A stretch of DNA of 64,000 bases from Antedon mediterranea (lineage: Eukaryota > Echinodermata > Crinoidea > Comatulida > Antedonidae). A program made the position numbers and the translations under genes. Shown one piece after another: positions 13,901 through 24,100 of the stretch. The notes beneath the pieces were generated by a model. The model saw only the letters and a list, made by a program, of their open reading frames with translations, did not search any database and was not told the DNA's origin. Each line of letters opens with the position of its first letter. Position 1 is the stretch's first letter. The DNA is taken from positions 28,544,912 to 28,608,911 of the forward strand of contig NC_092675.1 in the NCBI RefSeq assembly GCF_964355755.1, written 5' to 3'.

Positions 13901-16900
13901 TGGTGGTTTCTGTTTATGCATGTGTTGTACGCTTCGACACGTTTGGTAAAACACTCGTAATACTTGTTCACATGATAAAGCCGAGATCCTATCGTTAAGT
14001 GCTTTTACAACTTCTCCTCCTGAAAAAAAAAAGAACGTAAAGTTGCTAATTTGTTTTATATGCAACATGAAATTATTTATGGGGATATGATTAACTGTGT
14101 ATTCAGTAACTTCAAACTGCACTATGGGTGTGACTTCAAAACATTATTATAATATTAGCTCCCAGAAATAGTTTACAATAGACCACCTCAACAAACCCAC
14201 AAAATGAATAGCACATAATACTAATAGTTGAACTCTGCTTTCCAATATTTGTCTCCATAAATTATACAAAATATAACATTTCCTAGACACTGAATTACAT
14301 AGTTACAGCCTCTTACCTGTACATAGCTCCATCAATAGGAGATACTCTGCTTTGCCTGTGTCTGATTCCTCTTTATTAATGGCCGCTGCCTGCATAAATT
14401 GCACAATATTTGGATGCCCAGAAAGTTTTTTCTGACAAACTTTGTCAAGGAATATACAAACAAATGCAATGATGGCAACATTCAATGTTCTTAATTCTTA
14501 ATAGTATAATTATGTTCTAATTTAAAGTAATTAGTTGTTATTATCATATGGTTATTTTAATTTATCAATATATCATATCTCTTTTGTGATTAAAATCCAT
14601 TTATCTGGAGAAGGGTGAAGAGGACAAGAGGGGGGTCATAATAACTACTAGATTCAACCCTCCCAATACCAGACAATTTTGGCCTAGCCTAATAATATGT
14701 CTGGTTTTCCAGAAAACCTGGTATCTGAAATGTGTTTTTAATGGTAAAAATGAATTTGGGACCTTTTGGACCTCAAGAAAAGTTTAGTTTTCGGATGGAT
14801 TCATTTACAGGGATTCCGGTATTGGGAGAGTTGTATTTCAACATATGCTTCATTCTCGTATTTCAGTATTTTGAACTTATATTAGTTCCAATTTGTTAAT
14901 GACATACAAAAATGAAAATATTAATAAACTATCTTTTTTAATTATATTGATAAAAGTAGTTGTTTATTTTAGTATAGTAAATTAATTCATCAAAACCAAT
15001 CATACAAAAGGTACTGTATGACAAAGTGTAAACTCCATTAATCCCAAACTAAAAATGTCAAAATCAAATGGTCTGAGCCATCACAATCAGTGAGTCTCCT
15101 CAAGCACAGTGAAATGAGTGCAGGTTGGGCTATAGACACAATATTGTGATTCAACAACAGTAATGCATAGTCTTTCATTAACAGTTTCAATCAATGTGAG
15201 ACCTAGGTAAACCAATACATGCTATTGATCTAGAACAATAAACACCGCTTAATGATTTCCACTACATTGGATTTACAACAACTAACCTATTTATAGTGGT
15301 TGAAAACAACAACAAAATAGCCTATGCCTAACCCGATTATTATATGACAAAATTAGTAGTATAGTGAGTATTAAATGACAACCCTAGATCCTATAAATAA
15401 TTTGTAATTGTTAACCACTTTCTCTATGACTATTTTCATGATGATGTACCATATTAATTACTGAGTTGCAATAATTTTCTAACAAAATTATTATCCTCGA
15501 AAAACTAGGGAAAAAACATATATTGCTTGTAATCTTTTTCTTGTATTTGTTAGTGAAAATGATTTTGAAAAATAAATAAATGAATCCTATATTGTTATAT
15601 AATGGTAGCATATCAAGCAAAGGATTCCAGGTTCGAATCTCAATTGGGGCTGATTTTTCTAATTTTCATCATCTTCACCATTTAAACATTTACCACTGTT
15701 GATATTAATGTTTAAAACAAATAAAGCCAAGACCCTTGGGTTATTTATTTATTAAATATTTTAACCGATGACCCTTGTACTGTACTATGTAATCACTATT
15801 ATCCAATTCTTAACACAAAATGTGTAATGTATTTACAATTTATTTAACAGTTTGTTACTGGCAAATACAATTGTTTGCGTTTATAATTGTTCACCATTTT
15901 ATGAGTACTGTTTACACAGTACATCTAGTAAGAATCTGTTACACTTACGCAACATGTGTTGTTTATTTAGTAAGTATCTGTACAGTTTGATATGGAAATG
16001 GAAATGTTGCAGCGTCTGTTATTTGGTCATTCCACCATAAAGGTAACAACAAATTTGTACCTTTTTTATGGGGTGGGGGTAGAGGTGGAGGGAAGTGGAT
16101 GATCTCTACCAAATGAATCTATTATGAAATAAAAATATGAGGACCAAATAGTAAAGTTTTACTATTGGTTTGTCAATTAAACTATTGTAGACTATTAGGA
16201 GGTGATATCTAGTAGATTAAGGTACAAAATAATGCACATTTTAATTGTATGACGCATTATACGACACCCGAGAGAGGTGCTTCACGTGTGCGTCATTTAC
16301 AAACAAATTACGATGCAGGGGTGCGTAAAACAACCAGAATGGTATGTCACCTCAATTAACAACGATGCGTCAATGTCCGTCACTCTACCACAAAATAACA
16401 GTCATGGTGCGTCTTTGTTCTCTAAAAGGTCTGTTACTAATTTTAAAAGGGGTGCGTCATTGTCAGGTAAAGGTAAGTCAATTTTTTTTAGGTGTTGGGT
16501 GCATCATTATCATGGTATATGTACATAAGGTATGACAAACATCAGACAACCGACACACCTCTCCCGGTGGTCATATAGTGTGTTATACAATTGACAGGAG
16601 CATAACCTCAAATACATTTTTGTGCAATTTAAAGATTTATCCAAATGGTATAAAATGTAATTTTGTATATAAATAACCTATTTTTTAATTGTTTATTTTA
16701 TTGATTTAACAAAGGATACTAGTACAGTAATTTCATGTAATATTGCTTTGCTTTTATCTTCATCATTCGCCAACAATCTCTGAAGAAACAAACACAAGTT
16801 AATCGAAACTACAATTACAATATTTTTGTGAAAATATCTTAAAGGTAGTGTAAGTAAAAACAGAGAAGATTTCACTCTTCCTTGGTAAGTGTCATCTATT

Positions 16901-19015
16901 GTTTTGACAGTCTTCTGCACAGGACACCTGTTATTTCCTATAGACAAGCATGACTTAAAGGGGGGTTCCGGGTTTAAAATGAATAGTAAAAAATGTAAAA
17001 TATATTTGTTTGTCTCTTGAACGGTAAAAGTTTCAATTTATATAAGCGCCCAGTGAAGCAGAACGAAGGCTGTGAAATCAGGCCAGATTACAAGTGCAGC
17101 TACGGCAAAATCACACTGTGGTTACAAAATAGGAAATTCGTGAAATGGTCCATCTTCCGACGACTCGTTATCAAAAACCATATCAATTACTTTTGTAAAA
17201 TTATACTTATCTGATGTAATTTTAGTCGGTCTTCCCATTTATAAAGTCAATTTTTTATGAAAATTCATCAAAACAGTGAAAAATTAGATATGTTTGCACT
17301 TTACGTTTGCCGATTTTCGCACCGACTTAGGGAAAAATCAAAATCAATGAAGCGTAACGTATACTGTACATTCCTGCTGAGGATCGAGCGAGACGAAAAT
17401 ACACGTGCTCTCTCTGCTGCTGCCCATGCCTGGCATCGTCACGTGATAAGCAGATACAACAATACCAAACTGGTCGGGTCGAGTATACCCCGTCTATAAT
17501 CACAACATGAACGATGTACAGTATTTGATTGAAGGTCGACTAGACCTACCGGATTGGTATAGATAATATATCTCGAATGAGAGAGTTGGAATATTTGTGT
17601 AGTGCAGCCTATAGTAAAAGGCCTGGTTGTATCAATTCACATAGGGTCTACTACACTAGCTAGCTCAATTTTTAACTGGGCCGGATCGGCTAGGTCTCCT
17701 TCCTACTACCTGGTCTACTTGCTTGATGCATGAGTATCCGCTTTTTTGGAGAGTAAACTAAGCCTATTTTATTTTAGGCCTACTTAGACGATCGGGACAC
17801 CATACGTGTGGACGGCGATCGGACCTTGTTTTGCTTCAATATTTACAGCCGATTTTGTAGAACGTTTTAGGTTTAGATTGTTTAGGAGTTTGGTTGATAG
17901 GATGGGTTTTGTTATTTATGGGCCAATCGTCTAGTAGTAGGCTAGCTAGGCCCATGGGCCCCATTGTTTTAACGTAGCCATCATGGCATGGAATCCCTAG
18001 TCAGAATGGCTCTCGCCCATATTATTATTAGGCTAGGCCTAGAGTAGTATTGTACGTGAAGCCGATAATACGATCTGTACTATAGAGGTATAAAAATAGT
18101 ATAATTTATGACTCCGTATCTGTACTAAATTTTGTATTTCATTAAATGTCAAATAAAGATATGCTACTACTGTTATTATTACACTTTAGGCCTAGCTTAG
18201 AAAATCTACAAAAAATGTATTTCACAATGATCGGGTGGTCGTCGTTTGACAGGGGAGAGAGATGTAAATTAGTTGACAAACACAACGTACATGACGTCGC
18301 GAGTTTGGAATCCACTGGTGACGTGATTTTGTGAATATCTCATGAATATTAATGAGCTTCCCTAAGCTGCTGAAAAACAGACTTTCCATGAATTTACCCT
18401 AAAATGTATATGAAATTTAATTTTTTTAATTTCTCGTTATTACTTCTTCATTCTGACATGTCTATATTGTTATAATATTTTTTATTTAATAAATAAACGA
18501 TATTTAAAACCAATTTTAAACCCAGAATCCCCCTTTAATAAATCATCATTTGGAGAAATGTTTACCTTCAGAGCATAATCTTTTCCAGTTGCAATATCTT
18601 GGGCAACAAACACAAAAGCAAATCCACCTTTAAAAACAAATAAATAATAACTTTATTTTATTATTTATAATCCAATTTAATTGATTTTCTTTAGGTTCTA
18701 GGCAAGGCTTAAATTGAAGATAAAAAAAAACCATCCTAACTAATGCATATTTATAAAATTTAAACAGTGGGTATTTACTGATGGTAACAAAAACAAAGTT
18801 GTGTGCTCTGTATAGCTAGGCTTGGCTTGGCATACAGATACATTTATTAGAAAGTCTGCCATCGCGGAAGTTATTGATTCCCTACCTTCTGCAATAACCC
18901 GTTTCACACGGAGTTTCGTATCTCCCAACTCAACCGTTTGGCCTACAAAATCATTTCCGCCACCACCTTGTCCTCCACTTAGATATCCAAAAGCTGACTT
19001 AAATAATCCAGACAT
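1375..19015 (-). CDS. GAK: Cyclin-G-associated kinase (auxilin-2), complete, 22 coding exons
   Basis: GAK is a Ser/Thr kinase of the NAK family and a clathrin-uncoating co-chaperone that recruits Hsc70 to coated vesicles. Exons, 5' to 3': 19015-18886, 18627-18566, 16779-16720, 14431-14317, 14019-13880, 13400-13275, 12659-12570, 12226-12091, 11501-11213, 10449-10251, 10003-9881, 9110-8977, 8732-8619, 7853-7655, 6726-6647, 6043-5850, 5524-4563, 4006-3853, 3268-3014, 2546-2398, 1998-1870, 1524-1375. Every junction is GT-AG and in phase, and the sum is 3990 nt (1329 aa plus stop), close to human GAK (1311 aa). Domain order: kinase (about 38-310), PTEN-like and C2 (about 385-730), linker with DPF/DLL motifs, J domain (about 1240-1329). 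The N-terminal [18 protein letters not shown] block and the C-terminal HPD motif are diagnostic. The start is the first ATG before the conserved N-terminus. No frameshift or stop is seen. AAK1 is excluded by the PTEN and J domains. Confidence 0.95.
1571..1650. mobile_element. Short MITE, family 1, truncated copy 2
   Basis: One terminal repeat (AAAGCTCTGTCGACACTATG) with the adjoining TTTATGTGACAAAAAA segment is present in the last GAK intron; the other end is replaced by the start of the dispersed repeat at 1650-1840. Confidence 0.55.
1650..1840. repeat. Dispersed repeat, copy 1
   Basis: This segment is nearly identical to 3291-3535, another GAK intron. The shared core starts at CTAGCA(C/A)AATGTATTAG and runs through GCCCCGTATCTGTCCGTAAG to GATATCTGCCTCCCAAAT. 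The other copy has about 50 extra bases near its start. No terminal inverted repeat or ORF is seen. Confidence 0.75.
2398..5524 (-). CDS. GAK: GAK exons 17-20: clathrin/AP2-binding linker
   Basis: Exon 17 (962 nt) is the largest exon and encodes a low-complexity, Ser/Gln/Asp-rich region with short endocytic motifs: [14 protein letters not shown] twice, [20 protein letters not shown] and [11 protein letters not shown]-type motifs fit clathrin boxes and DPF/FxDxF motifs fit the AP-2 appendage; this assignment rests on motif form only. Exons 18-19 continue the disordered linker ([22 protein letters not shown]). Exon 20 has the conserved [10 protein letters not shown] and the [10 protein letters not shown] segment that precedes the J domain in auxilins. 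A minus-strand ORF covering most of exon 17 is not a separate gene; the exon continues 5' of its Met to the acceptor at 5525. Confidence 0.9.
2637..2925 (+). mobile_element. 5S rRNA-derived SINE or 5S pseudogene in a GAK intron
   Basis: The first roughly 120 bases (2637-2757) read like a metazoan 5S rRNA: ACCGGTTCTCGTCAAATCACC, AAGTTAAGCAACGTTGGGCC, TGGTTAGAGCTTGGGATGG, then a degraded ATACCGGGTGCTGT end. These cover the A box, intermediate element and C box of the internal Pol III promoter. The sequence then continues into an unrelated body with CCTCAGGCGTATTGGCTCAAGG and GATCAAGG, so this is better explained as a 5S-headed SINE (SINE3 type) than a functional 5S gene. Its orientation is opposite to GAK. 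Confidence 0.75.
3291..3535. repeat. Dispersed repeat, copy 2
   Basis: Direct-orientation partner of 1650-1840, lying in the intron between GAK exons 18 and 19. Matching segments include TGTCCGTAAGCAGTT and GGGCAGCATACTGTAGGG. Confidence 0.75.
3702..3847. mobile_element. Short MITE, family 1, copy 3
   Basis: The right end is GTTTGATAGTGTAGACAGAG followed by CTTTA; the interior has two extra CATATCACTACCATATTT-like repeats, so this copy has an internal tandem expansion. It ends five bases before the donor side of GAK exon 18. Confidence 0.6.
5565..5780. mobile_element. MITE family 2, copy 1
   Basis: Ends are inverted: TTAAAGATGTATTGCCC at the left and ATATATCTTTA at the right. Inner matches to 43644-43994 and 28690-28877 include GCTTTAAACAGTTTTTAGG-like and ACTATTATGT segments. 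It is non-coding and lies in the intron between GAK exons 16 and 17. Confidence 0.6.
6980..7424 (+). mobile_element. LINE 3' fragment (CR1/L2-like)
   Basis: The C-terminus of a non-LTR retrotransposon ORF2 is readable in one frame to a stop at 7132-7134, containing the block [17 protein letters not shown], which resembles the usual FSVAGPxLWNSLP tail of CR1/L2-type elements. A 3' UTR follows and ends in the microsatellite (TTGAAC)n at 7407-7424, typical of these clades. It is 5'-truncated, on the strand opposite to GAK, inside the intron between exons 14 and 15. Confidence 0.75.
7521..7649. mobile_element. Short MITE, family 1, copy 4
   Basis: The most compact copy: CTGTCTACACTATAAACT at the left, GTTTGATAGTGTACACAGAG at the right, with ATATGGTAGTGATCATG inside. 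It abuts the donor of GAK exon 14 (exon starts at 7655). Confidence 0.7.
7655..10449 (-). CDS. GAK: GAK exons 10-14: PTEN-like and start of C2 domain
   Basis: Exon 10 opens with [14 protein letters not shown], typical of auxilin/GAK PTEN-like domains that bind phosphoinositides and help time recruitment to coated vesicles. The phosphatase loop straddles exons 11 and 12 and reads HCQDGKASSA: the Cys (about residue 489) is kept but the arginine that ends the CX5R motif of active phosphatases is replaced by Ser, so catalysis is not expected, as in vertebrate GAK. Exons 13-14 ([10 protein letters not shown], then [14 protein letters not shown] and [14 protein letters not shown]) are the domain end and the first C2 strands. 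Exons 15 (6647-6726) and 16 (5850-6043) complete the C2 domain. Confidence 0.92.
8046..8368. repeat. Imperfect tandem duplication, two units of about 160 bp
   Basis: Units at about 8046-8205 and 8213-8368 share GAGACAAAACAATA / GGACAAAACAATA, GGTTCACATACT, ATCAATATARGCCCCTCCC and TTTTAAATATTACTTTAT in the same order. They lie in the intron between GAK exons 13 and 14 and are not coding. Confidence 0.75.
9237..9582. mobile_element. MITE family 3, copy 1
   Basis: Long inverted ends: AAGGCCCATTTATACGAT at left and its diverged complement (GTGTAAATTGGCCCTTA) at right, with inverted TATATAGATAAGCATGCATT and an inner palindrome around ATGACGTCAT. A second copy is at 24975-25320. Non-coding; intron between GAK exons 11 and 12. 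Confidence 0.75.
10575..10737 (-). mobile_element. tRNA-derived SINE, family 1, minus-strand copy
   Basis: Read on the minus strand it begins GTGGAGAAGCTGTAACTTGG, carries a B-box-like GGGTTCAATCC and continues into GACCTAGTGCC, a segment present twice in tandem. The head matches the plus-strand copy at 13013-13105. It is in the intron between GAK exons 9 and 10. Confidence 0.6.
10899..11054. mobile_element. Short MITE, family 1, copy 5
   Basis: Inverted AACTTGTTTGACAAAAAAA / TTTTTTTGTCAAACAAGTT close to the ends; right end AGACAGAGCTTTA. Interior ATATGGGCATGATGATG and CATATTTGGGCACATCA motifs match the other copies. Confidence 0.65.
11213..19015 (-). CDS. GAK: GAK exons 1-9: protein kinase domain and linker
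   Basis: The kinase part looks catalytically competent. The glycine loop spans the exon 1/2 junction (AEGGFAFVF), the ATP-anchoring lysine is K64 (DYALK, end of exon 2), the catalytic loop HRDLK ends exon 5 (D167), VEN follows at the start of exon 6, and DFG is at D185. The APE position reads PPEM in exon 7, as PE-type variants do in this family. Exon 8 carries the conserved [21 protein letters not shown] block. Exon 9 closes the kinase ([11 protein letters not shown]) and runs through a Ser/Pro-rich spacer into the segment [12 protein letters not shown] that leads into the PTEN-like domain. The intron between exons 2 and 3 holds a 1.6-kb TTAA-flanked transposon. Confidence 0.93.
11790..11990 (+). 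mobile_element. LINE 3' fragment, second family
   Basis: A short frame ending in a stop near 11917 contains [14 protein letters not shown] and [10 protein letters not shown], the C-terminal signature of CR1/L2-like ORF2 proteins. It is flanked by inverted GTTCACCGATCATCTGGTGAA / TTCACCAGATGATCGGTC segments and ends in short AAATGTT repeats near 11975. It differs from the fragment at 6980-7424 and is 5'-truncated. Confidence 0.7.
13013..13105 (+). mobile_element. tRNA-derived SINE, family 1, plus-strand copy
   Basis: A GTGGAGTTGCAGTTTGGTGG head with A-box-like sequence, then GAGTTCAAATCC as B box. Pairing is too degraded for a working tRNA. Same family as the minus-strand copy at 10575-10737. 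Confidence 0.6.
13723..13816. mobile_element. Palindromic mini-element
   Basis: The ends are inverted TCGGGACAAAAATTTCCAT / ATGGACATTTTTGTCCCGA and the centre is inverted CTAGCACGGTGATGT. Nearly the whole 94-base stretch can form one hairpin. It lies in the intron between GAK exons 5 and 6. Confidence 0.6.
14670..14838. mobile_element. MITE family 4
   Basis: Terminal inverted repeats CAACCCTCCCAATACC at left and GGTATTGGGAGAGTTG at right bound about 165 bases without coding capacity. Intron between GAK exons 3 and 4. Confidence 0.6.
16262..16578. mobile_element. Probable MITE with GGTGCGTC repeats
   Basis: Ends resemble inverted copies (ACCCGAGAGAGGTG and CACCTCTCCCGGTGG). The interior repeats GGTGCGTMA-type motifs several times. 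Short ORFs here show no conserved features and are not called as genes. Confidence 0.4.
16959..18534. mobile_element. TTAA-flanked non-autonomous DNA transposon (piggyBac-type ends)
   Basis: Terminal inverted repeats of 22 bp, 20 of them matching (left AGGGGGGTTCCGGG..., right complement AGGGGGATTCTGGG...), are each bordered by TTAA (16955-16958 and 18535-18538). TTAA target duplication is the hallmark of piggyBac-type transposition. The 1576-bp interior has no long ORF, so it is non-autonomous. It fills the intron between GAK exons 2 and 3. Confidence 0.7.
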
Positions 19016-19230
19016 CTTCTTTTATTAAACTATTTAAAGTGAATGTTGAATTCGAATTAATTAGTGTTGAAAACTGTTGTTACATATTGATAGTCCAGCC
19101 TATTCAGCTAGCCTAGCCTCGGCAATGGAGCGGAGTGGGAGGTGGGCAGCTGACAAATTCGCCCGGCTAGCCCCTCCGCCGCCACGACGACACAGGCCTT
19201 AGATTGTTAGGCTTAGCGTGCTAGATATAT
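19016..19230 (-). promoter_or_regulatory. Likely GAK 5' UTR/promoter zone
   Basis: Immediately upstream of the GAK ATG the base composition changes: 19110-19200 is clearly G+C-rich (GGAGCGGAGTGGGAGG, CCCCTCCGCCGCC), unlike the AT-rich surroundings. This fits a TATA-less housekeeping promoter. The transcription start cannot be read from sequence. Confidence 0.4.
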
Positions 19231-21189
19231 AGAGGGCGACATAATGTTTTTTAAGGTTTTCACGCGCCACACACAGAGAGAGCAGCTCAGCAGCAGAGAG
19301 CAAACTTGGAGAAAAAAAATATAAATATATATTAAATTTTCTCCTCCAGGCACATACCCCGCATATCTCATTATAGGATTATTTTAACCTCAGATTAAAT
19401 TTATTTGATACCGAGGAAGTAATACAAGGAAAGAGTGAAATTAAATTTTAAAAGAAATTGTAATTCACTTTTCCCTTTCAACTGAATAAATAAATTTACT
19501 TACCAACCGGGGCATGGCGGAATTTTTGTCCCGATTAACGCATCCAAATTGCAAAATAAGAAAGGAAAAGGAACACAAAATCAACCGAGGCACATCGAGG
19601 ATTTCATTTCAGCGACTACAATAGCATAACATTTTTTGTTTGTTTTTGATTTTTTTTGCTGGCGCGTTGTGTTTTTGGAAATGAAATAATTTAAAAAAAG
19701 CAATCCGACAGACAGACCACAAAATATGATTCTTTTATTTGTCTTTAAAAACACATTTTGAATCTCTGTATTGTGTTTCTCGTTTAATAAAGAAGGAAAT
19801 TAATAAAATAAATAAAGTTCAATCAGAATTTCTTCTGAATCATAAGGTTGGGTAACTATTTCCGGTTTCAGAAGTTTTCCGTTTTGGATCGTCATCGAAT
19901 TACATTATCGGACCTAAGTTATAAAAAAGAAAACACTAAAAAACAAACAAAAATAACTCAATAATAGGACTTACAATGCATCATAAAAATGCTTTATTTC
20001 AAAATGTGTATGCTTTCAATTAAGCCTATAAGACTGATTTGGTATTATATGAGCGCACTATGTTTTTTGTTTTACTCTAGAATATATTTCATATACCCCC
20101 AAAATGTTAATTAACTCTAAATACATGCTATAATTTCTCAATCATCATACAGTAATTGTATATCTTTAGTGAATATGATTATTTCATTGATTTTTTTATT
20201 TATTTGGTGGAAAAAAGGAAAAAACAGGGCCAATTCAATTCATTGTTTTTAACAATAAGACTAGAGGCGAGGTCCTAATTGCTACTACAAACAATTACAA
20301 AACACTACAATACAAAAATAATACTGTTATTCCTAACGCTTGTTATTTTAAAACAGTGTCATTGGATGGTTAAAAAGATGAAATAAAAATGTTCAGACTT
20401 TTAATAAAACATAAAATATTTACTACAAATTCATTGGAAAACACGGTGTTCTTCATTCCTCGTACTCGAAATATGTGATTTGTGTTTCTGTACTGTCTCA
20501 TTTTATAATTCTACTTTTACTTAATATATATTAACCTAAATACCGGCCAATATTCAATTGAAAATAGTGTCATTATCCAGTACTAATATCAACCGTCAAC
20601 TTTTATTTTAATATAATCATAACATATTATGGCAAACATCAGATTCCAACATTTTTATTTATTTGATGTAGTCTTTAATATGAAAACAAATGCATACAAT
20701 CATAAATTAAAACATTTGTTGGTATTTTGCTTAGAATCCTCTTTATTTATCAGAATTTATAAACAAAATCATAAGGTTGGACAACTATTGAATTGGTCCT
20801 TTGTTAAATCTAAGAAACCGAAGCCAACGATTTAAGCATTAATATTTAAAACTGTATATCTAATACTATTATTATTAGTTGTAAATTAAGAAATCGTGCT
20901 AAAATAATGTTTGATACACCGAGACTTAAGATCATAAACACTGCTGTACAAAAACCGGGCATATACAATTTGTATTGAAACAAGGCCATATAGATGGCTG
21001 CAATCGCGTGCTCTAGTTAGTGTTTACTGACCGACCGACCAACCGACCCACCGACCGACCGACCAACCGACAGACATAGAGTTGCACGCGACTAAAAATG
21101 AACATTCAAAACGTGTAACCTTCATGTGATCGTAGATAATATGAATAATCAAATTTAAAATGTTATTTTTTCCAAAATCACATGAATGC
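19231..21189. other. Intergenic region between GAK and the lectin-like receptor gene
   Basis: No supported gene. AT-rich sequence with a CCGA-type microsatellite at 21019-21076; the part just below 21190 should include the 3' UTR of the receptor gene. Confidence 0.5.
21019..21076. repeat. (CCGA/CCAA)n microsatellite
   Basis: Tetranucleotide array of CCGA with CCAA and CCCA variants followed by CAGACAGAG-like sequence. A complementary-type array, GTCGGTCGGTCTGTC, occurs at 46828-46866. Confidence 0.8.
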
Positions 21190-24100
21190 TTAATTAATGA
21201 TTTCAATGTAAGAACTATTTGGATCATCAACACATTGCTCAGACTTTGCTGGAACGACAATGTCATGGTACAATGGTACAGAAGCACCAGAGTCTACCGG
21301 AGGAACGACAGTATCATGGTACAATGTACTCTGGTCAGTTGATGGAACAGCAGCACCGTGCTTCTGCGAACTTAGCTGGTACAACTCATTCTGGTGTGTA
21401 TCTTGGTTAATGGATTTACCGTTAGAATCAGAATCTACAAAGATAAATATTAATCATCTATAAATTACCACCAGTAGGCCTACACTTACCTGTACAATTT
21501 TTGGAACTATCTAAACAAACCGAGTGTTGCATATTCGACTACTGTTGTGCGGTTGGTGTACACATTACTGTGTTTTCGCAACTTTATACTGTCACTCGAT
21601 TCTCGGTACTGTATCTACATTTGTCCAGTATCATAGGAATAGACCTATTTATTTATAACCATATTTGACATGGATCACATTTACATTATATAATGTTCTT
21701 ACAAATGGTCCATGGTAAGATAATAATTTATAAATCTAGCAAAACAATTAAAGGTTAAACCTTTCAAAAATATAAGCGCGCCGCCAGCTAGTTTTTTGTT
21801 TGTCTTTGTTATTATTAGGCTTATTTATTATTGAATAACATTTGCGATTTATATAAATAATTTCAATATTAAATAAATAGGCATCACAATTATTAACACA
21901 ATTATTAATCATATCATACCATATGAGAATCAGGTGATAAAATGATGACACTATAATCGTAACTTTACGTACCTTGCTTTCTTCCTGATGTTTTCAACTT
22001 GTTTCGTAGAAAGATTAAGAAACACATAACTACAACAGTAATTATAACAGTAGACAACACAATTATGATATCAACCACTAAACCATGACATGTGTTAAGT
22101 TCATACCAGGGAGTTGTTTCAAGTAAATTGTTTGGTGTATTCGTAACTGAATTCGCGTTGCTAACAGTGGCATTAACATTCTTTGTTAGATACAATCGTG
22201 GTGTTGTTAGATCCAATCGTGACGTTGTTAGACCCAATCGTGACGTTTTCTGGTGCTGGTCTGTGCTGGTTACTTCTTGGCATATTTCAGGAGTTGAATC
22301 TATAATATTAAGTTAAGATGATAAGTTAATCATTCTTCTTGCTTGGTCGGGCAAGTAAATATCTAAAGTAAAGTAATAATCTGACAATATTAGGAAATTG
22401 ATAATAATCATGTTCCTTTAATGAGTATATGCGAAAATCTATCTATGGTTTCATGCAACGTATGTTGAATAGTTGTATTATCCGTGATGCTTGTGTTTGC
22501 AAACATTTTATGCTCCATAACTCAAAAATTTATTGTAGGTGGAGAAGTATCCTATTTAAGCTTAGAGTTTGCGGATTTTCTTTTTTTCTTTTTCTGTTTG
22601 TACTTTTGTTGATATGGATGAAATTTTTCCAAAATAAAAGAAATGTAATTGTATTGAATTACTAAAGTTGGTCAAGTCATTGATGATATTCTCAAATACT
22701 CAATATTCTCAAATCTCAATTAATGAGTGATATTTTCAGTTTCTGTTTGCTAATAGACATAACATCTTTTTTGTCTATATTATTTTCGTTGACGTAATAT
22801 TATAATCCATTTGTACATACTTGTTAACTATAATAATAGATACGTAGCTATTTTCAGTTGGTTATAGAAATGATGTATCTGGGTATGTCCCTATGACCTG
22901 ATGATGGGCTATGCCCGAAACGTGTTAATACATTATTTAGGTTATAGTTTTAACTTGTTTGATTTTGATTTTTTTATACTATCTACCCTGCTATATGCAG
23001 CTCTTTGATTTATATGTCCCTAGTAATATTGTCAAAACGTTGTCATACTCACCAGTAGATTCACAGACAATGGTGTTTATTTCATCAGTTGCTGAACAGT
23101 TTATGTTTTCACTATAATTCGGATAAAAAGTTCCATCATACACATCGATTATTACGCATCCCTTGTTGAGATTTTTCTGGGGTAGTTCTGATTCTACATG
23201 GACATTAAACTTACTACGAGACAGGACTCTAAGAACATATAAAACGCTATCTGTTAATTGATCGTATTCCTCAACGCTATTCATGACAGTGATATTCCCG
23301 CCAATCATTTCACATTCCCGTTGAGCATCAATACACGATCTTTGTTGATTGCTCACTTTTATAAATTTATAGCAGTTGGATTCATTGTACACGGGTCTAC
23401 CTGCAAGCAGACAAACACAATTACACTGACAATTTAGGCCTATCGAAATAACATTTGGAAGACATACAATACTGAGCACCAAAATGCAAATTGCACGTTA
23501 ACAATTATTTTAACCGCTATGTATTAATTTTTTGCGTGAACATTTTTCTAAACTTATCTAATATTCTAAGACATTTCAATCCGCATTTAACCATTTCGGG
23601 ATTAGGCCTACCGTATGTTAGGTTAACGGATTTGATTCGTTTTAACGGTGGGTTACGCATTTAACACGAATTTGGCGTGTGTATTCTTGTAAAGTATTAT
23701 CATCACGAGATATAACATGATCATATTTGTTTAGTAACTTTCTTTTTTAGTATTATTGTATTGTTTCCTTTTCATGTATTTGTGTTTGTAAGTTAAATTA
23801 TTCTTCATAATTGTTTTCTTTTAGCAATTAAAGTTTATGATTTAATTTATATATTAAAAACCAATGTGGAACAATAGTTTACAATGATTAATAATGATAA
23901 TAAAGCTATGATGACTGTACAAACATAGCACCTGCATCATGCGTATCTCCATCTGGGTCTTTGTATTTCCATCCTCCATTTTCAGGATATATCAGGTAGC
24001 AATTCGGACCTGAACAATCAAAACCACTATAAAACACAAATAGATCAATTAAAATGATGAGTGGGATAGATTTAATATACTTCGCGAATGGACAGTTGTT

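Noticed and set aside
22991-23482. 163-aa ORF taken as an intact one-exon protein with its own signal sequence
   Set aside because: Its N-terminus is intron sequence ending in an acceptor; exon 3 begins at 23400 and ends at a donor at 23053.
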